The notes beneath the pieces were generated by a model. That model worked only from the letters and a program-made list of their open reading frames with translations, made no database searches and was not told the DNA's origin. From Rouxiella sp. S1S-2 (GTDB lineage: Bacteria; Pseudomonadota; Gammaproteobacteria; Enterobacterales; Enterobacteriaceae), in assembly GCF_009208105.1 (NCBI RefSeq), contig NZ_WFKL01000001.1, positions 1,798,001 through 1,862,000 on the forward strand: a DNA stretch of 64,000 nt. The letters run 5' to 3'. Shown here piece after piece: positions 51,180 to 62,170 of this stretch. Position 1 is the stretch's first letter. Each line of letters begins with the position of its first letter. The position numbers and the translations under genes are program-made.

Positions 51180-51269
51180 AGCGGGATACCTAACTCGTTG
51201 TCAGTGATGATGATAGATTTGTTGCGGTTAATAACCTTATTTCCGGCGATCCCGGATCTGTTTCGGCGC

Positions 51270-51308
51270 ATTATATAGGAAAATCCTGTGCTACGAAAAC
51301 GTTTGCGT
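51270..51308 (-). promoter_or_regulatory. purT promoter with a PurR operator
   Basis: ACGAAAACGTTTGCGT at 51293-51308 is the reverse complement of the PurR consensus ACGCAAACGTTTTCGT. A TATAAT -10 (minus strand, 51275-51270) lies 17 nt downstream of its edge, so PurR with hypoxanthine or guanine would cover the -35 region and repress purT. Confidence 0.9.
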
Positions 51309-51405
51309 TGTTTCGTCACGATTTGCGTGCAGGCGCTGAATATGCGTTAATAGTTGGGCATCCGCGATCGAGGCGGCTGCTTTTTTTAAAGTAAAGGATA
51401 GTAAA

Positions 51406-51615
51406 ATGAGCAAGTTAACTGGTCAGGTAAAATGGTTCAACGAAAGCAAAGGTTTTGGTTTCATCACCCCTGCTGATGGTTCTAAAGACGTTTTCGTACA
51501 TTTTTCTGCAATTCATAGCGATGGTTTCAAAACTCTGGCTGAAGGTCAGAACGTAGAATTCACCATTCAAGACAGCCCACGTGGCCCGTCTGCTGCCAAC
51601 GTCGTCGCGCTGTAA
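51406..51615 (+). CDS. cold-shock-like protein, CspE/CspC type
   Basis: A 69-residue cold-shock domain protein with intact KGFGFITP and DVFVHFSAI motifs. It differs from CspC of this window mainly in HSDGFKTL and in the C-terminal [17 protein letters not shown]. It is an RNA/ssDNA chaperone. The exact orthology (CspE or a lineage-specific paralogue) is not resolved. The leader is short and lacks the long cold-box UTR of cspA, so cold induction is doubtful. Confidence 0.92.
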   Translation: MSKLTGQVKWFNESKGFGFITPADGSKDVFVHFSAIHSDGFKTLAEGQNVEFTIQDSPRGPSAANVVAL

Positions 51616-51685
51616 TCAGTTTTCTGACTTTCCAGGTCAGGCCGCCAAGGTTTTTGGCAACTGAAAATACAAGATAACGTTATTC

Positions 51686-51714
51686 TAAAACCCGCCTGCG
51701 TTGCGGGTTTTTTT
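51686..51714 (+). terminator. terminator of the cold-shock gene
   Basis: AAACCCGC-CTGCGTT-GCGGGTTT followed by TTTT, about 70 nt after the stop. Confidence 0.85.
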
Positions 51715-51835
51715 GACGCCGTGAAACAGCACTGAGGCGTAATTTCCCCTTCTCTGTTATTATCATCAGTAATACATGGCGCTGACTGTCTCGCGCCGCT
51801 TCGTTTTTATTCGCCTTATATAAAGAGTTATCGCC

Positions 51836-53218
51836 TTGAGCACGCATTCTTTCTCCACCCTGACTTTGCCATCTGAACAACTTTCCAACCTTGAAGAGCT
51901 GGGCTATGCCCAAATGACGCCTATTCAGGAAGCCTCGCTGCCTGCGATTTTGCTCGGGCAAGACGTTCGCGCCAAGGCAAAAACCGGCAGTGGCAAAACG
52001 GCCGCCTTTGGTATTGGTTTGCTGGACAAAATTACCGTTGGCGATTTCGTTTGTCAGTCGCTGGTGCTGTGTCCAACCCGTGAACTGGCGGATCAGGTCA
52101 GTAAAGAACTCCGTCGCCTTGCGCGTTTCACTCAGAACATTAAAATTCTGACCCTGTGTGGTGGCCAGCCTATCGCGCCACAGCTCGACTCGCTGGTGCA
52201 TCAGCCGCATATCGTCGTCGGCACGCCGGGACGCATTCAGGAACACCTGCGCAAGGGCACGCTCAAACTCGATAAGCTGAAAGTTTTAGTGCTTGATGAA
52301 GCCGATCGCATGCTCGATATGGGCTTTAGCGAAGACATCGAAGACGTGGTCAGCTACACGCCACCTTCTCGCCAGACGCTGCTGTTTTCCGCGACCTATC
52401 CGGAAGGCATCGATCGCATCAGCGGTAAGTTCCAGCGCCAGCCGCTGAACGTTGAAATTGAAGGCGGCGATGACGTGGCCGATATCGAGCAGGTGTTTAT
52501 TGAAGCCGATCGCCACAGCCGTTTGTCGCTGCTGGCCGCCGTGCTTTATCAGCATCAGCCGACCTCGTGCGTTGTATTCTGCAACACCAAGCGCGACTGT
52601 CAGGAAGTGGCCGACACGTTGGCCAGCAAAGGCATTAGCGTGCTGGCGCTCAACGGTGATTTAGAACAGCGCGACCGCGACCGGGTATTGATTCGCTTCT
52701 CTAACGGCAGTTGCCGTGTGCTGGTCGCGACCGACGTGGCCGCGCGCGGTCTTGATATTAAACAGCTTGGGTTGGTGATTAACTACGAGCTGTCCTTCGA
52801 CCCTGAAGTGCACGTGCACCGCGTAGGGCGTACCGGTCGCGCAGGCACCAGTGGCCAGGCAATTAGCCTGGTAGCGCCGCAGGAAATGGTGCGCGTTCAC
52901 GCACTCGAAGATTACCTGAATCAGAAATTCAAATGGCAGTCAGCCTCGCAAAGCCTGTCTGCCGCGGCAACGACGCTTGAGCCAGAAATGGTGACGCTGT
53001 GCATCGACGGCGGTCGTAAAGCAAAAATTCGCCCGGGCGATATCCTCGGCGCACTGACCGGTGATGCGGGCCTGACTGCTGCCGACGTCGGAAAAATTGA
53101 TATGTTCCCGATTCATGCCTATGTGGCAATCCGCAAAAATAGCGCCAAAAAAGCCTTACAGCGTTTGCAGGAAGGCAAAATCAAGGGCAAGAACTGTAAG
53201 GCCTTTTTGCTGCGTTAA
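51836..53218 (+). CDS. dbpA: ATP-dependent RNA helicase DbpA
   Basis: A 460-residue DEAD-box helicase with a TTG start. Motifs: AKTGSGKT (I), PTRELA (Ia), TPGR (Ib), VLDEADRMLDMGF (II), FSATYP (III), VATDVAARGLDI (V) and HRVGRTGRAG (VI). The C-terminal 75 residues (TLCIDGGRKAKIRPGDILGA) are the DbpA RNA-binding domain that recognises hairpin 92 of 23S rRNA, so it acts in 50S assembly. Confidence 0.97.
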   Translation: MSTHSFSTLTLPSEQLSNLEELGYAQMTPIQEASLPAILLGQDVRAKAKTGSGKTAAFGIGLLDKITVGDFVCQSLVLCPTRELADQVSKELRRLARFTQNIKILTLCGGQPIAPQLDSLVHQPHIVVGTPGRIQEHLRKGTLKLDKLKVLVLDEADRMLDMGFSEDIEDVVSYTPPSRQTLLFSATYPEGIDRISGKFQRQPLNVEIEGGDDVADIEQVFIEADRHSRLSLLAAVLYQHQPTSCVVFCNTKRDCQEVADTLASKGISVLALNGDLEQRDRDRVLIRFSNGSCRVLVATDVAARGLDIKQLGLVINYELSFDPEVHVHRVGRTGRAGTSGQAISLVAPQEMVRVHALEDYLNQKFKWQSASQSLSAAATTLEPEMVTLCIDGGRKAKIRPGDILGALTGDAGLTAADVGKIDMFPIHAYVAIRKNSAKKALQRLQEGKIKGKNCKAFLLR

Positions 53219-53233
53219 GTAAAATTGAGGAAA

Positions 53234-55282
53234 ATGAGACCCGTAATGATGACACCTCCAAAGGCTGAAAAACGTCCGTATCCTATAACTACGCACGGCG
53301 ATACGCGCGTGGACGACTATTATTGGCTGCGCGACGATGAGCGCAGCGATGAAGACGTGCTCAATTATCTTCAGGCTGAAAATACCTGGACCGAGCAGGT
53401 AATGCAGCCGCATCAGGCTTTGCGAGAGGCGCTGTATCAGGAAATGGTCGACCGTATTCCTCAGCAGGATCATTCAGTTCCTTATGTGAAGCACGGCTAC
53501 CGTTATCAGACTCGCTATGAGCCGGGTAATGAGTATGCTATCTACTTTCGTCAACCCGCAGCAGAATCAGAGCAGTGGCAAACGCTCATCGACGGCAACG
53601 AACGCGCGGCTGAAGGTGAGTTTTACACGCTGGGTGGATTAGACGTCAGTCCGGATAATGCCAAACTGCTGGTGGCCGAAGATTTTCTGTCACGCCGCCA
53701 GTATGATATTCGCGTTAAAAATCTGAGCGACGGCAGCTGGTCTGAGGAAGTTCTGAGTAATACCTCAGGAAGTGCTGAGTGGGCCAACGACTCAAAAACC
53801 CTTTTCTATGTGCGCAAACACAAGACCACGCTGCTGCCTTATCAGGTTTATCGTCATGAAGTAGGGACCGACCCGGTGGACGATGTGCTGATTTATGAAG
53901 AGAAAGACGATACTTTTTACGTCGGCCTCGACAAAACCACCTCCGAGCGCTATATCCTTATTCATTTAGACAGCACGACGACCTCTGAAGTGTTGCTGCT
54001 CGACGCCGATAATCCTTTGGCCGAGCCAAAGATGTTTTTATCGCGCCGCAAAGACCATGAATACGCTTTCGATCATTATCTGGGTAACTTCTATATTCGC
54101 TCCAATAAAGACGGCAAAAACTTTGGTCTTTATAAAAGTGAAACCGCCGATGAAGCCAGCTGGCAGACGCTGATCGCCGCGCGCGATGACGTAATGCTTG
54201 AAGGTTTTAGCCTGTTCCGCGACTGGTTGGTTATCGAAGAGCGTCAGGATGGGCTGACCCATTTGCGCCAGATCCACTGGAAGACCAGTGAAGAGAAATC
54301 GCTGACATTTGACGATCCAACTTATGTCACCTGGCTCTCATTCAATCCGGATCCTAATACTTCATTGTTGCGTTACGGCTATTCCTCAATGACCACGGCC
54401 AGCTCATTGTTTGAGTTAGATCTCGACAGCGGCGAGCGCACGCTATTGAAGCAGCAGGAAGTGAAAGACTTTGACTCGGCTAATTACCGCAGCGAACGCG
54501 TGTGGGTCACTGCCCGCGACGGTGTGAAAGTGCCCGTATCGCTGGTTTATCGCCATGAGCTGTTTAAACCTGGGCATAATCCTCTGTTGATCTACGCCTA
54601 TGGATCTTACGGCAGCAGCATGGATCCGGGCTTCAGTGGAAGCCGTCTTAGCCTGCTGGATCGTGGCTTTGTCTTTGCTTTGGCGCACATTCGCGGCGGT
54701 GCTGATTTGGGTCAACAGTGGTATGACGATGGCAAGTTGTTTAACAAAATGAACACATTCCACGACTTTATCGACGTGACGGAAGAATTGGTCAAACAGC
54801 AGTTTGGCGCGAAAGATAAAGTGTATGCGATGGGCGGCAGTGCAGGTGGGTTGCTGATGGGCGCTATTATCAATCAGGCACCCACGCTTTATCACGGCAT
54901 TGTGGCACAGGTGCCGTTTGTTGACGTGGTCACCACCATGCTTGACGAGTCTATTCCTCTGACTACTGGCGAATATGATGAATGGGGCAATCCAAATGAC
55001 AAAGCCTATTACGACTATATCTTGCAATACAGTCCGTACGATCAGGTTAAGGCGCAGGATTATCCGCACATGCTGGTGACAACCGGTTTACATGACTCTC
55101 AGGTGCAGTATTGGGAGCCTGCTAAATGGGTTGCCAAACTGCGTGACCTAAAAACGGATAATCACCAGCTGTTGATGTACACCGACATGGACTCCGGTCA
55201 CGGTGGTAAGTCGGGACGTTTTAAAGCGTATGAAGATATTGCGATGGAGTACGCGTTTGTGATTGCGCTTAATCAGCAGTAA
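53234..55282 (+). CDS. ptrB: oligopeptidase B
   Basis: A 682-residue S9 family serine peptidase cutting short peptides after Arg/Lys. It has an N-terminal propeller ([40 protein letters not shown]) and a C-terminal hydrolase with Ser in [11 protein letters not shown], Asp in GLHDSQVQ and His in [11 protein letters not shown]. The start is chosen at 53234, although ATGs at 53246 and 53249 are also possible. It is probably transcribed after dbpA. Confidence 0.96.
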   Translation: MRPVMMTPPKAEKRPYPITTHGDTRVDDYYWLRDDERSDEDVLNYLQAENTWTEQVMQPHQALREALYQEMVDRIPQQDHSVPYVKHGYRYQTRYEPGNEYAIYFRQPAAESEQWQTLIDGNERAAEGEFYTLGGLDVSPDNAKLLVAEDFLSRRQYDIRVKNLSDGSWSEEVLSNTSGSAEWANDSKTLFYVRKHKTTLLPYQVYRHEVGTDPVDDVLIYEEKDDTFYVGLDKTTSERYILIHLDSTTTSEVLLLDADNPLAEPKMFLSRRKDHEYAFDHYLGNFYIRSNKDGKNFGLYKSETADEASWQTLIAARDDVMLEGFSLFRDWLVIEERQDGLTHLRQIHWKTSEEKSLTFDDPTYVTWLSFNPDPNTSLLRYGYSSMTTASSLFELDLDSGERTLLKQQEVKDFDSANYRSERVWVTARDGVKVPVSLVYRHELFKPGHNPLLIYAYGSYGSSMDPGFSGSRLSLLDRGFVFALAHIRGGADLGQQWYDDGKLFNKMNTFHDFIDVTEELVKQQFGAKDKVYAMGGSAGGLLMGAIINQAPTLYHGIVAQVPFVDVVTTMLDESIPLTTGEYDEWGNPNDKAYYDYILQYSPYDQVKAQDYPHMLVTTGLHDSQVQYWEPAKWVAKLRDLKTDNHQLLMYTDMDSGHGGKSGRFKAYEDIAMEYAFVIALNQQ

Positions 55283-55316
55283 TCAGAACTTCTTCATATA
55301 AAAATCAGTATAAAAA

Positions 55317-55342
55317 AGAGAGAGCCTGTGCTCTCTCTTTTG
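55317..55342 (+). terminator. ptrB terminator
   Basis: AGAGAGAGC-CTGT-GCTCTCTCT followed by TTT. Confidence 0.88.
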
Positions 55343-55375
55343 CCTCTGGCAGATTATGATTTACAGCCAAGCTGA

Positions 55376-56041
55376 CTACTTCTGCAGGAAGTAATTCAGG
55401 CTGTACTTCATGTCGGCACTCAGATCGGCGATAGACTTTAACATCCAACGCAAATATCCCGGGTCTTGCTGTGCGATTTCAGCAATCTTCTGCCCTCGGT
55501 ATTTCCCGAACTTCAGCGTGCGCAGCAGAGTAGGGCGCTCGGTGATAGCAACCATCTGCTCTGCCTCCCAACCCGATTCGTTGAGAATGCGCTGAAGCAG
55601 TGCCGCGGTGACATAGCAGTCGTATAATGCACGATGGGGATGTAAATGTTCAGGCGGGTAAGCCTCTAACGCAAGACTGCTGCGCAAGTTTTGCAGACTA
55701 TAGCTAGGCTGGTTTGGGAATAACTCGCGCGCCAGCTTGACAGTGCAGATCCATTGACCGTTCATTTCAGGCAGCATGGCGCGGTCGAAAGCCGCATTGT
55801 GCGCGACATAAAATGGATGATCCTGATACCTTCTCACCGCAACGGCAATCCGAGGCTTATCCTCAACCATCTCTTCAGTAATATGGTGAATTGCCATGGC
55901 CTGAGGACTGATTTCACGGTCTGGGCAGACCAAATCACTCATTGGCCGAGTGATGGCTCCGTTAACCACGTCGACCGAGGCAATCTCCACCACGCCGCCG
56001 TTGAACCCGCAGGTTTCTGTATCAATCACCCTGAAAGTCAT
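55376..56041 (-). CDS. exoX: exodeoxyribonuclease X
   Basis: A 221-residue DnaQ-like 3'-5' exonuclease. The DEDDh residues are seen in RVIDTETCG (D, E), YVAHNAAFDRAM (D) and LHPHRALYDCYVT (H, D). The C-terminal FGKYRGQKIAEIAQQDPGYL WM-type block is the ExoX-specific domain. It acts in DNA repair and recombination. It overlaps no other gene but is followed closely by yobB on the same strand (17 nt upstream). Confidence 0.96.
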   Translation of the reverse strand: MTFRVIDTETCGFNGGVVEIASVDVVNGAITRPMSDLVCPDREISPQAMAIHHITEEMVEDKPRIAVAVRRYQDHPFYVAHNAAFDRAMLPEMNGQWICTVKLARELFPNQPSYSLQNLRSSLALEAYPPEHLHPHRALYDCYVTAALLQRILNESGWEAEQMVAITERPTLLRTLKFGKYRGQKIAEIAQQDPGYLRWMLKSIADLSADMKYSLNYFLQK

Positions 56042-56058
56042 TTCTTTGCTCCTGTAAT

Positions 56059-56823
56059 TTAAATTCCCTGATAGCTTACCAGTTCAACGTGCCCCTTCCA
56101 TCCCTGTGGCGTCAGTGTGGCAATAGCCAGTGCGTCCTGATTGGCGGGTGCAACCACAATTTCATGCCCTAGCTCAGACCATATCGCGCTTTTTCCTGCC
56201 GGGATCCAGCCGCCGGTGGGGGCGCAGTGGTTTGCCATGATCACGGTCATTGCGTGTTTCTCGGCGTAGCAGCGCATCATTGCGCTCTCTTTGTCGTAGC
56301 TTGGCTTTGAAATTAATACCCCTGCACCATAAATATCGGCGCCATTATCAGCAGCAAATTGTGGGTGAGAAGGTACACCGATGTCCGCGCAGATAGCCAG
56401 GCCCAACGTTTTGTTGCCCAGGGGTAATAGAGGTCCACCTTGACCTGCAGTGAAAAATGCCTCTTCTGCACCGTGTAAATGTTGTTTGGTATAAGAGTAG
56501 AGAGTGCCGTCTGGCGAGAAAACGATCGCGCCAATAAACAGAGCATCACCGTCCGAGCAGCACAGAGGGGCACCAATAACAATCGTCATATCATGAGTTT
56601 TTGCCTGATTTCTCAGCGTTTCGAGACGTGGGTCCTGAAGCGTGATGCCAAGCTTACGAGCAAGCTCTGGCTCATAACCGGTCAGCGAAAGCTCTGGAAA
56701 AATGAGCAGTTTTACCTGCTGCTTGGCAGCAAGGGCCACAACGTGGGCATGGTGTTTAAGGTTTACGTCGATATTACCGGCCAGGCAGGTGATTTGCGCC
56801 GCAGCAATAATAAAGTGACTCAT
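56059..56823 (-). CDS. yobB: YobB, carbon-nitrogen hydrolase (nitrilase) family
   Basis: A 254-residue nitrilase-superfamily protein. The triad is Glu in LLIFPELSLTGYEPE, Lys in YTKQHLHGAEEAFF, and Cys in LGLAICADIGVPSHP. Such enzymes hydrolyse amides, but the substrate of YobB is unknown. It lies upstream of exoX on the same strand, so the two form a likely operon, as in E. coli. Confidence 0.92.
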   Translation of the reverse strand: MSHFIIAAAQITCLAGNIDVNLKHHAHVVALAAKQQVKLLIFPELSLTGYEPELARKLGITLQDPRLETLRNQAKTHDMTIVIGAPLCCSDGDALFIGAIVFSPDGTLYSYTKQHLHGAEEAFFTAGQGGPLLPLGNKTLGLAICADIGVPSHPQFAADNGADIYGAGVLISKPSYDKESAMMRCYAEKHAMTVIMANHCAPTGGWIPAGKSAIWSELGHEIVVAPANQDALAIATLTPQGWKGHVELVSYQGI

Positions 56824-56860
56824 GAAATGTTCTCGGATGATTGCAACTTAGGCCATTAAC

Positions 56861-56887
56861 AAAAAACCCGCGCTTGGCGGGTTTATT
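56861..56887 (-). terminator. terminator between the Lys-rich peptide gene and yobB
   Basis: On the minus strand AAACCCGCC-AAGC-GCGGGTTT is followed by TTTGTT. It closes the short gene at 56909-57010. Confidence 0.8.
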
Positions 56888-56908
56888 TTGCTGCGAATTC
56901 AGTATGTA

Positions 56909-57010
56909 TTACGCTGAGGTCTTTTTGGCACGTTTCTCAGCCTTTTTCTCGGCTGGGGTTTTCAGTGGCTTTTTCTTCGCATTCTTTTTGCTATCCATTC
57001 CTTTACTCAT
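56909..57010 (-). CDS. Lys/Ala-rich 33-residue protein
   Basis: The product reads MSKGMDSKKNAKKKPLKTPA then EKKAEKRAKKTSA. It has a good GAGAGG site and its own terminator, so it appears to be a true gene despite its size. Its composition is like that of nucleic-acid-binding tails. Similar short Lys-rich proteins occur at this position in related enterics. Function unknown. Confidence 0.7.
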   Translation of the reverse strand: MSKGMDSKKNAKKKPLKTPAEKKAEKRAKKTSA

Positions 57011-57261
57011 ATACGCCTCTCTAAATCGGGTGGATTGGGTTGCTATGCTATTTACTGCCTATTTACGCAAAGTTGCAATAGGGCACGTCAACTTTTCAGA
57101 CAATAGACTGTTAAACCAGACTTTTTGGTCAACGAAGAGGCAACTGGCGATTATCTGTGCGATGTTGATGAATTACTGTGCTCTTGGTCGAAATTTTTGG
57201 CCTTTTTTGTCCAGGAAGCGGGAAGGTGATTGACCCCCTTGTCCGGTTAGGCTGATAGTAA

Positions 57262-58266
<1,005 letters not shown>

Positions 58267-58306
58267 CAGAGTTCTGCTGTTTATCCCGTCTGCCCGATAG
58301 CCAAAA

Positions 58307-58537
58307 CTATTTTTGTTTGGGCTCGTAAGGCAGGCGGGAATATTTATGTGACTCTGCACGGTAAAAAGCCACGCGTTCACGAAAATAGTCGCGTAAATGC
58401 GCTTGCTGCTCACGTTCTACAATCTCCGAGACGACGGGCATATTGTAACGTTCCTTGAACGCAACGGCAGAGGCAGCCAGGTCTACGTTGATTTTATCCA
58501 TCTCGTCTTTGCTAATTTCCGCCAGATTACGGTTCAT
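58307..58537 (-). CDS. holE: DNA polymerase III theta subunit
   Basis: A 76-residue protein matching Hol[41 protein letters not shown] and SRLPYEPK. It binds the epsilon proofreading subunit in the Pol III core. The start is at 58537, and an extension to 58570 adds a non-conserved leader. Confidence 0.95.
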   Translation of the reverse strand: MNRNLAEISKDEMDKINVDLAASAVAFKERYNMPVVSEIVEREQQAHLRDYFRERVAFYRAESHKYSRLPYEPKQK

Positions 58538-58952
58538 CTTTCTCTTCCTGCTAATCGATTCTTTCCACATTGTACAAGAGCGCGAGGCTCAGGTGAATGC
58601 TTGGCGTTAATGATTAAAAATCGAGTTAACGTAAATGAGATTACTAATCATTTATATTCATGGTTTGAAATTCCTATTAATTAACCTAAATAGAGCGGCT
58701 AATAAAAAACAATCGAAATAAGAATGATTCTTTTTAATGCGGTAAATTCAGTAAATAATTCTCAATAACAATATCTTGCTCAGTTTGTGTAAAATATAAA
58801 ACCATTTTTATCAGTATGTTATATTAATTCTTTGATTTTAATTCGATTAGTGAAAACAACCCTTTTTATTTCAAATAGAGTTGGGCATAATGCTCACAAA
58901 TAACGCAAACAAAACTAATTCAATTAAGAATATTAAATTCTGGAGACTCATC
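58538..58952. other. gene-free stretch upstream of ftnA
   Basis: Strongly AT-rich and without a gene. AATAAGAATGATTCTTTTT (about 58717-58735) has the AATGATT core of a Fur/iron-box-like palindrome, which would fit iron control of ferritin. The match is partial. Confidence 0.35.
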
Positions 58953-59459
58953 GTGCTTAAAGAAGATATGATCAAGCAGCTCAACGAACAACTGAATCTT
59001 GAATTCTACTCGGCTAATTTATATTTGCAGATGAGTGCCTGGTGCAGTGATAAAGGTTTTGAAGGTGCGGCTGCATTTTTGATGGAGCACTCTCGCGAAG
59101 AGATGGACCACATGCATCGCCTGTTCAAATATGTCAGCGACACCGGCGCACTGCCGCTGTTGGGCACTATCGAAGCGCCGCGCGCCGATTTTGAATCACT
59201 GTCTGACGTTTTCCATCTTGCTTACAAGCATGAGCAGCTGATCACCGAAGAGATCAACAAACTTGCCGACCTGGCAATGACCACCAAAGATTACTCTACC
59301 TTCAACTTCCTGCAGTGGTATGTCGCAGAGCAGCATGAAGAAGAGACTCTGTTCAAATCTGTGCTCGATAAACTCGGCTTGGTTAGCAACACCGGCAATG
59401 GCCTGTTCTTTGTCGATAAAGATCTGAAGAACATGGTCGGTCAATCGCCTGCAGCCTGA
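58953..59459 (+). CDS. ftnA: non-heme ferritin FtnA
   Basis: The 168-residue protein starts at a GTG with GGAG 7 nt upstream. The four-helix ferritin core has the ferroxidase ligands in [14 protein letters not shown] (Glu), [12 protein letters not shown] (Glu, His) and [14 protein letters not shown] (Glu, Gln). It stores iron as a 24-mer. Not at this site in E. coli K-12, where ftnA lies elsewhere. Confidence 0.95.
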   Translation: MLKEDMIKQLNEQLNLEFYSANLYLQMSAWCSDKGFEGAAAFLMEHSREEMDHMHRLFKYVSDTGALPLLGTIEAPRADFESLSDVFHLAYKHEQLITEEINKLADLAMTTKDYSTFNFLQWYVAEQHEEETLFKSVLDKLGLVSNTGNGLFFVDKDLKNMVGQSPAA

Positions 59460-59685
59460 GTTTTCTAAGTCTTGCATCAACGCAGAGCCTGATTATCATG
59501 CTCTGCGTTTTTATTTTATCCTTAGTATTCATAGGATTATTCCCGCGCCCTCTCTGAACTTTTCGTGCGAAATCTGCTCAATTCTTTAATTCAGTAATCA
59601 TTACCCATTAATTTTGACAGAATCTGGCGGCGGTTTGCGCTAAAGTTGCGCGTAAATTTCATGTTCAGCTAGCCAAGGATAAATT

Positions 59686-60069
59686 GTGTCTATTAAAAAA
59701 CTGATGCGTATGCGTACTCTCGGTACTGCCTGTGTTTTAGCTGCAGGTTTGATTTCACAACAGGCTTTTGCCCACGCCCATCTCAAAAGCGAGACTCCGG
59801 CGGCAGACAGCCAGGTCAGCGTTGCGCCAGGCGAACTGACATTAGGTTTCAGCGAAGGTGTCGAGCCAAACTTCAGCAAGGTTGAGGTTAGTGGTCCAGA
59901 TAATAAAGCCGTTAAAACCGGTGAGTTTAAGCTCGCCACCAACGACAATACTCAGGTTTTAATCTCCCTGCCTGTGCCGCTCACCAGTGGGAAATATGTC
60001 GTTTCATGGCACGTTGTTTCCGTTGATGGACATAAAACCCAAGGTAAATACACCTTTACAGTGAAATAA
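59686..60069 (+). CDS. yobA: CopC domain periplasmic protein YobA
   Basis: The 127-residue protein starts at a GTG. It has a signal peptide (residues 1-28, ending AGLISQQAFAHAH), and mature residue His begins the copper-binding CopC fold (HAHLKSETPAADSQVSVAPG, FSEGVEPNFSKVEV, WHVVSVDGHKTQGKYTFTV). It probably binds Cu(II) through the N-terminal His and the DGH site and hands it to YebZ. It is 4 nt upstream of yebZ. Confidence 0.94.
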   Translation: MSIKKLMRMRTLGTACVLAAGLISQQAFAHAHLKSETPAADSQVSVAPGELTLGFSEGVEPNFSKVEVSGPDNKAVKTGEFKLATNDNTQVLISLPVPLTSGKYVVSWHVVSVDGHKTQGKYTFTVK

Positions 60070-60073
60070 CGAC

Positions 60074-60958
60074 ATGAGTTTGGCGTCGCTTTTTGTTCTA
60101 TGCCGATTTGTGCACTTTGTTTCAGTTATGCAGCTGTTTGGTGCCTGCGTTTTTACCCGACTTTTATCGCCGGAAGGATTTTCGGCGGTTTTAGCGCGTA
60201 AAAACCAGACGCTAATTTTAACTTCAGCCTTCGTCTCGGCGTTTACCTCATTCCTGATGCTGGCAGTTCAGGCGGGAGTGATGGGCAACGGGTGGACAGA
60301 CACCATCAACCTTAATGTTTGGATGTTAGTACTGACTACCACTTTTGGTGATGTTTGGCGCTGGCATATGTTGATGTCAGTTTGCGCACTGTTACTGCTT
60401 CTCATCGACAGATTACCTGGGCGATATCTGCTAGTGCTGCTGCTTAGTGCGGGAATGCTGATAGGGCAGGCGTTGATTGGACATGCAGCCATGCGTGAAG
60501 GGGCGTGCGGATTTTTGCAACGCGCCAACCATGCGTTGCATCTGCTCAGCGCGGCATACTGGTTCGGCAGTCTGGTTCCTTTGTTGACCTGCATGGCATT
60601 GACTCATCAATCCGCTTATCGACCGGCAGCAATTGTGACACTGCTGCGCTTTTCGACCTGGGGTCATATTGCCGTAGCCGTAGTGATATTGACCGGTGTA
60701 ATTAATGGCGGACTGATTCTGCAACGTTGGCCCACCAATATGCATTCACCGTATGAATTACTGTTGGTGTGTAAAACCTTGCTAGTGGCAGTCATGGTCG
60801 TTGCGGCGGTCTATAACCGTTACCGGCTTGTACCGCAGCTTGCGCATCACTCGCCCCTTGCGCAGCAACGGACAATAGCCGTTTGCTGGTTAGAGCTGGG
60901 TTTAGCCCTTTTGGTCATTGCTTTGGTAAGCCTTTTTGCTACCCTGTCTCCCAATTAA
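60074..60958 (+). CDS. yebZ: CopD family inner-membrane copper protein YebZ
   Basis: A 294-residue protein with eight predicted membrane segments. CopD features: CRFVHFVSVMQLFGACVFTR, DVWRWHMLMSVCALLLLL, RANHALHLLSAAYWFGSLVP. It probably moves copper across the inner membrane together with YobA. It lies in the operon yobA-yebZ-yebY. Confidence 0.94.
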   Translation: MSLASLFVLCRFVHFVSVMQLFGACVFTRLLSPEGFSAVLARKNQTLILTSAFVSAFTSFLMLAVQAGVMGNGWTDTINLNVWMLVLTTTFGDVWRWHMLMSVCALLLLLIDRLPGRYLLVLLLSAGMLIGQALIGHAAMREGACGFLQRANHALHLLSAAYWFGSLVPLLTCMALTHQSAYRPAAIVTLLRFSTWGHIAVAVVILTGVINGGLILQRWPTNMHSPYELLLVCKTLLVAVMVVAAVYNRYRLVPQLAHHSPLAQQRTIAVCWLELGLALLVIALVSLFATLSPN

Positions 60959-61030
60959 GCATCCAGATAATGCGCCATGGATGAGACTGGCAACAAGATT
61001 GATTTTGAAAAAGTGAAACGAGGAAGAGTC

Positions 61031-61366
61031 ATGAAGAAAACACTGCTGGGGTGCCTGTTGTTCACCCTCTCTGCCAGCTGTTTTGCAGCCCCGCAAGTTG
61101 TTACCGTAAGCCGCCTGGAATATGGAAAAACATGGGCCTTTACCCGTGAAGAAGTCATGCTGCAGTGTCGACCTGGTAAAGCCCTGTTCGTGATTAATGA
61201 CAGCACGTTGGCTCAGTATCCTCTCAACGACGTTGCGACGCAGCGGGTCAAAGAGGGTAAGGTCAGTGCTCAGCCGTTGAGTATTATTCAGTTAGATGAC
61301 CCTAAAAATCCCGGGCATAAAATGAGCCTGACTCCGTTCATCGAACGCGCCGTTACGCTCTGCTAG
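61031..61366 (+). CDS. yebY: YebY, DUF2511 periplasmic protein
   Basis: The 111-residue protein starts at the ATG at 61031 (AGGAAGAG upstream). A signal peptide ([18 protein letters not shown]) is followed by the family block [20 protein letters not shown] and a Cys pair (LQCRPGK, terminal TLC). It is copper-associated through its operon with yobA-yebZ. Function not established. Confidence 0.93.
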   Translation: MKKTLLGCLLFTLSASCFAAPQVVTVSRLEYGKTWAFTREEVMLQCRPGKALFVINDSTLAQYPLNDVATQRVKEGKVSAQPLSIIQLDDPKNPGHKMSLTPFIERAVTLC

Positions 61367-61545
61367 TTTTGGACGACCCAGAGGCTGACCCGTCGGCCTC
61401 TGAAAACTCCCTAAACAACGCCCTCAGGGGCTCACACCGGCAATGTTAATATTATGTTTTGCGAATGTTGTCACAAAACGTTATTAATTCCGCAAAGTTA
61501 TTATCACCACGCGTCAAACTTGCTGGTAAAGCATCCATCCTCGGC

Positions 61546-61551
61546 TACGCT
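61546..61551 (+). promoter_or_regulatory. sdsR -10 element (sigma-S type)
   Basis: GGCTACGCTTTAAG, with TACGCT at 61546-61551, fits the CTAYRCT-type extended -10 used by sigma-S. The RNA start follows 8 nt after the hexamer. SdsR is one of the most sigma-S-dependent sRNAs. Confidence 0.75.
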
Positions 61552-61558
61552 TTAAGTT

Positions 61559-61662
61559 GTAAGGCTTAACCGCCTGCATCAATGCCAACTTTTAGCGCAC
61601 GGCTCTCTCCCAAGAGCCATTTCCCTAGACCGAATATAGGAATCGTATTCGGTCTTTTTTTT
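61559..61662 (+). ncRNA. sdsR: small regulatory RNA SdsR (RyeB)
   Basis: The central and 3' parts match enterobacterial SdsR almost base for base: AATGCCAACTTTTAGCGCAC, then GGCTCTCTCCCAAGAGCC and the terminator GACCGAAT-ATAGG-AATCGTATTCGGTC with a T-run. The length is 104 nt, as in E. coli. SdsR is an Hfq-binding, stationary-phase sRNA that represses targets including ompD-type porins and mutS. It follows yebY as in E. coli, and the antisense RNA RyeA may be encoded on the other strand. Confidence 0.96.
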
Positions 61663-61764
61663 ACTTACTGATTTTAAAGTGTTTTATTCTTTAAGCTCGA
61701 AATTTCCACGAAATATCATATCCGGTCTTTAAAGAATCACGTATTCCTTCCCTCGAGTATCCAG

Positions 61765-61953
61765 CTACTTATCGGTCATTTTGACTGACTTATGCCCTAA
61801 TAATTTCCTCGCGAAATCCTTCCCTTTTTCCGTATCATAAAGTCGACCCGCCAGGCTACGTATCTCGTGATAAGTCGGTGGGGATCCCTTAAAGATAAGC
61901 CCATTAACATTACATTCGCCTATACGATCCGTTTGCTCTGTCTTAGGGAGGGG
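61765..61953 (-). pseudogene. C-terminal remnant of a lambda-type tyrosine recombinase (integrase)
   Basis: The minus-strand frame reads NVNGLIFKGSPPTYHEIRSL, then AGRLYDTEKGKDFARKLLGH and KSVKMTDK-stop. It carries the HxxR (HEIR) and LLGHKS boxes of the lambda integrase family. It stops just before the catalytic Tyr (normally in a K-Y-R-D context), and everything N-terminal is missing beyond about 61953. The fragment lies about 100 bp after sdsR, which suggests that an element was once integrated at or near the sRNA end. Confidence 0.85.
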
Positions 61954-62170
61954 TCACCAGTGAAATGCATGGCTGGTGGGCTTTCAGGCGGCCTGAACTT
62001 TTGCGAGCGTGAAGTCAATTTTATACGTCTGACCCAAAATCTGCCCGCAGTTGCGCAACCCTAACGAAGGTAGCTTGGGCCTCCGAGTGGCTAACGTACT
62101 CTTAACCGCTTGTTGATCATCAAAAATCGGCAGATTATATCTGCAAGTTGAATTTCATACGGTAAGCATT

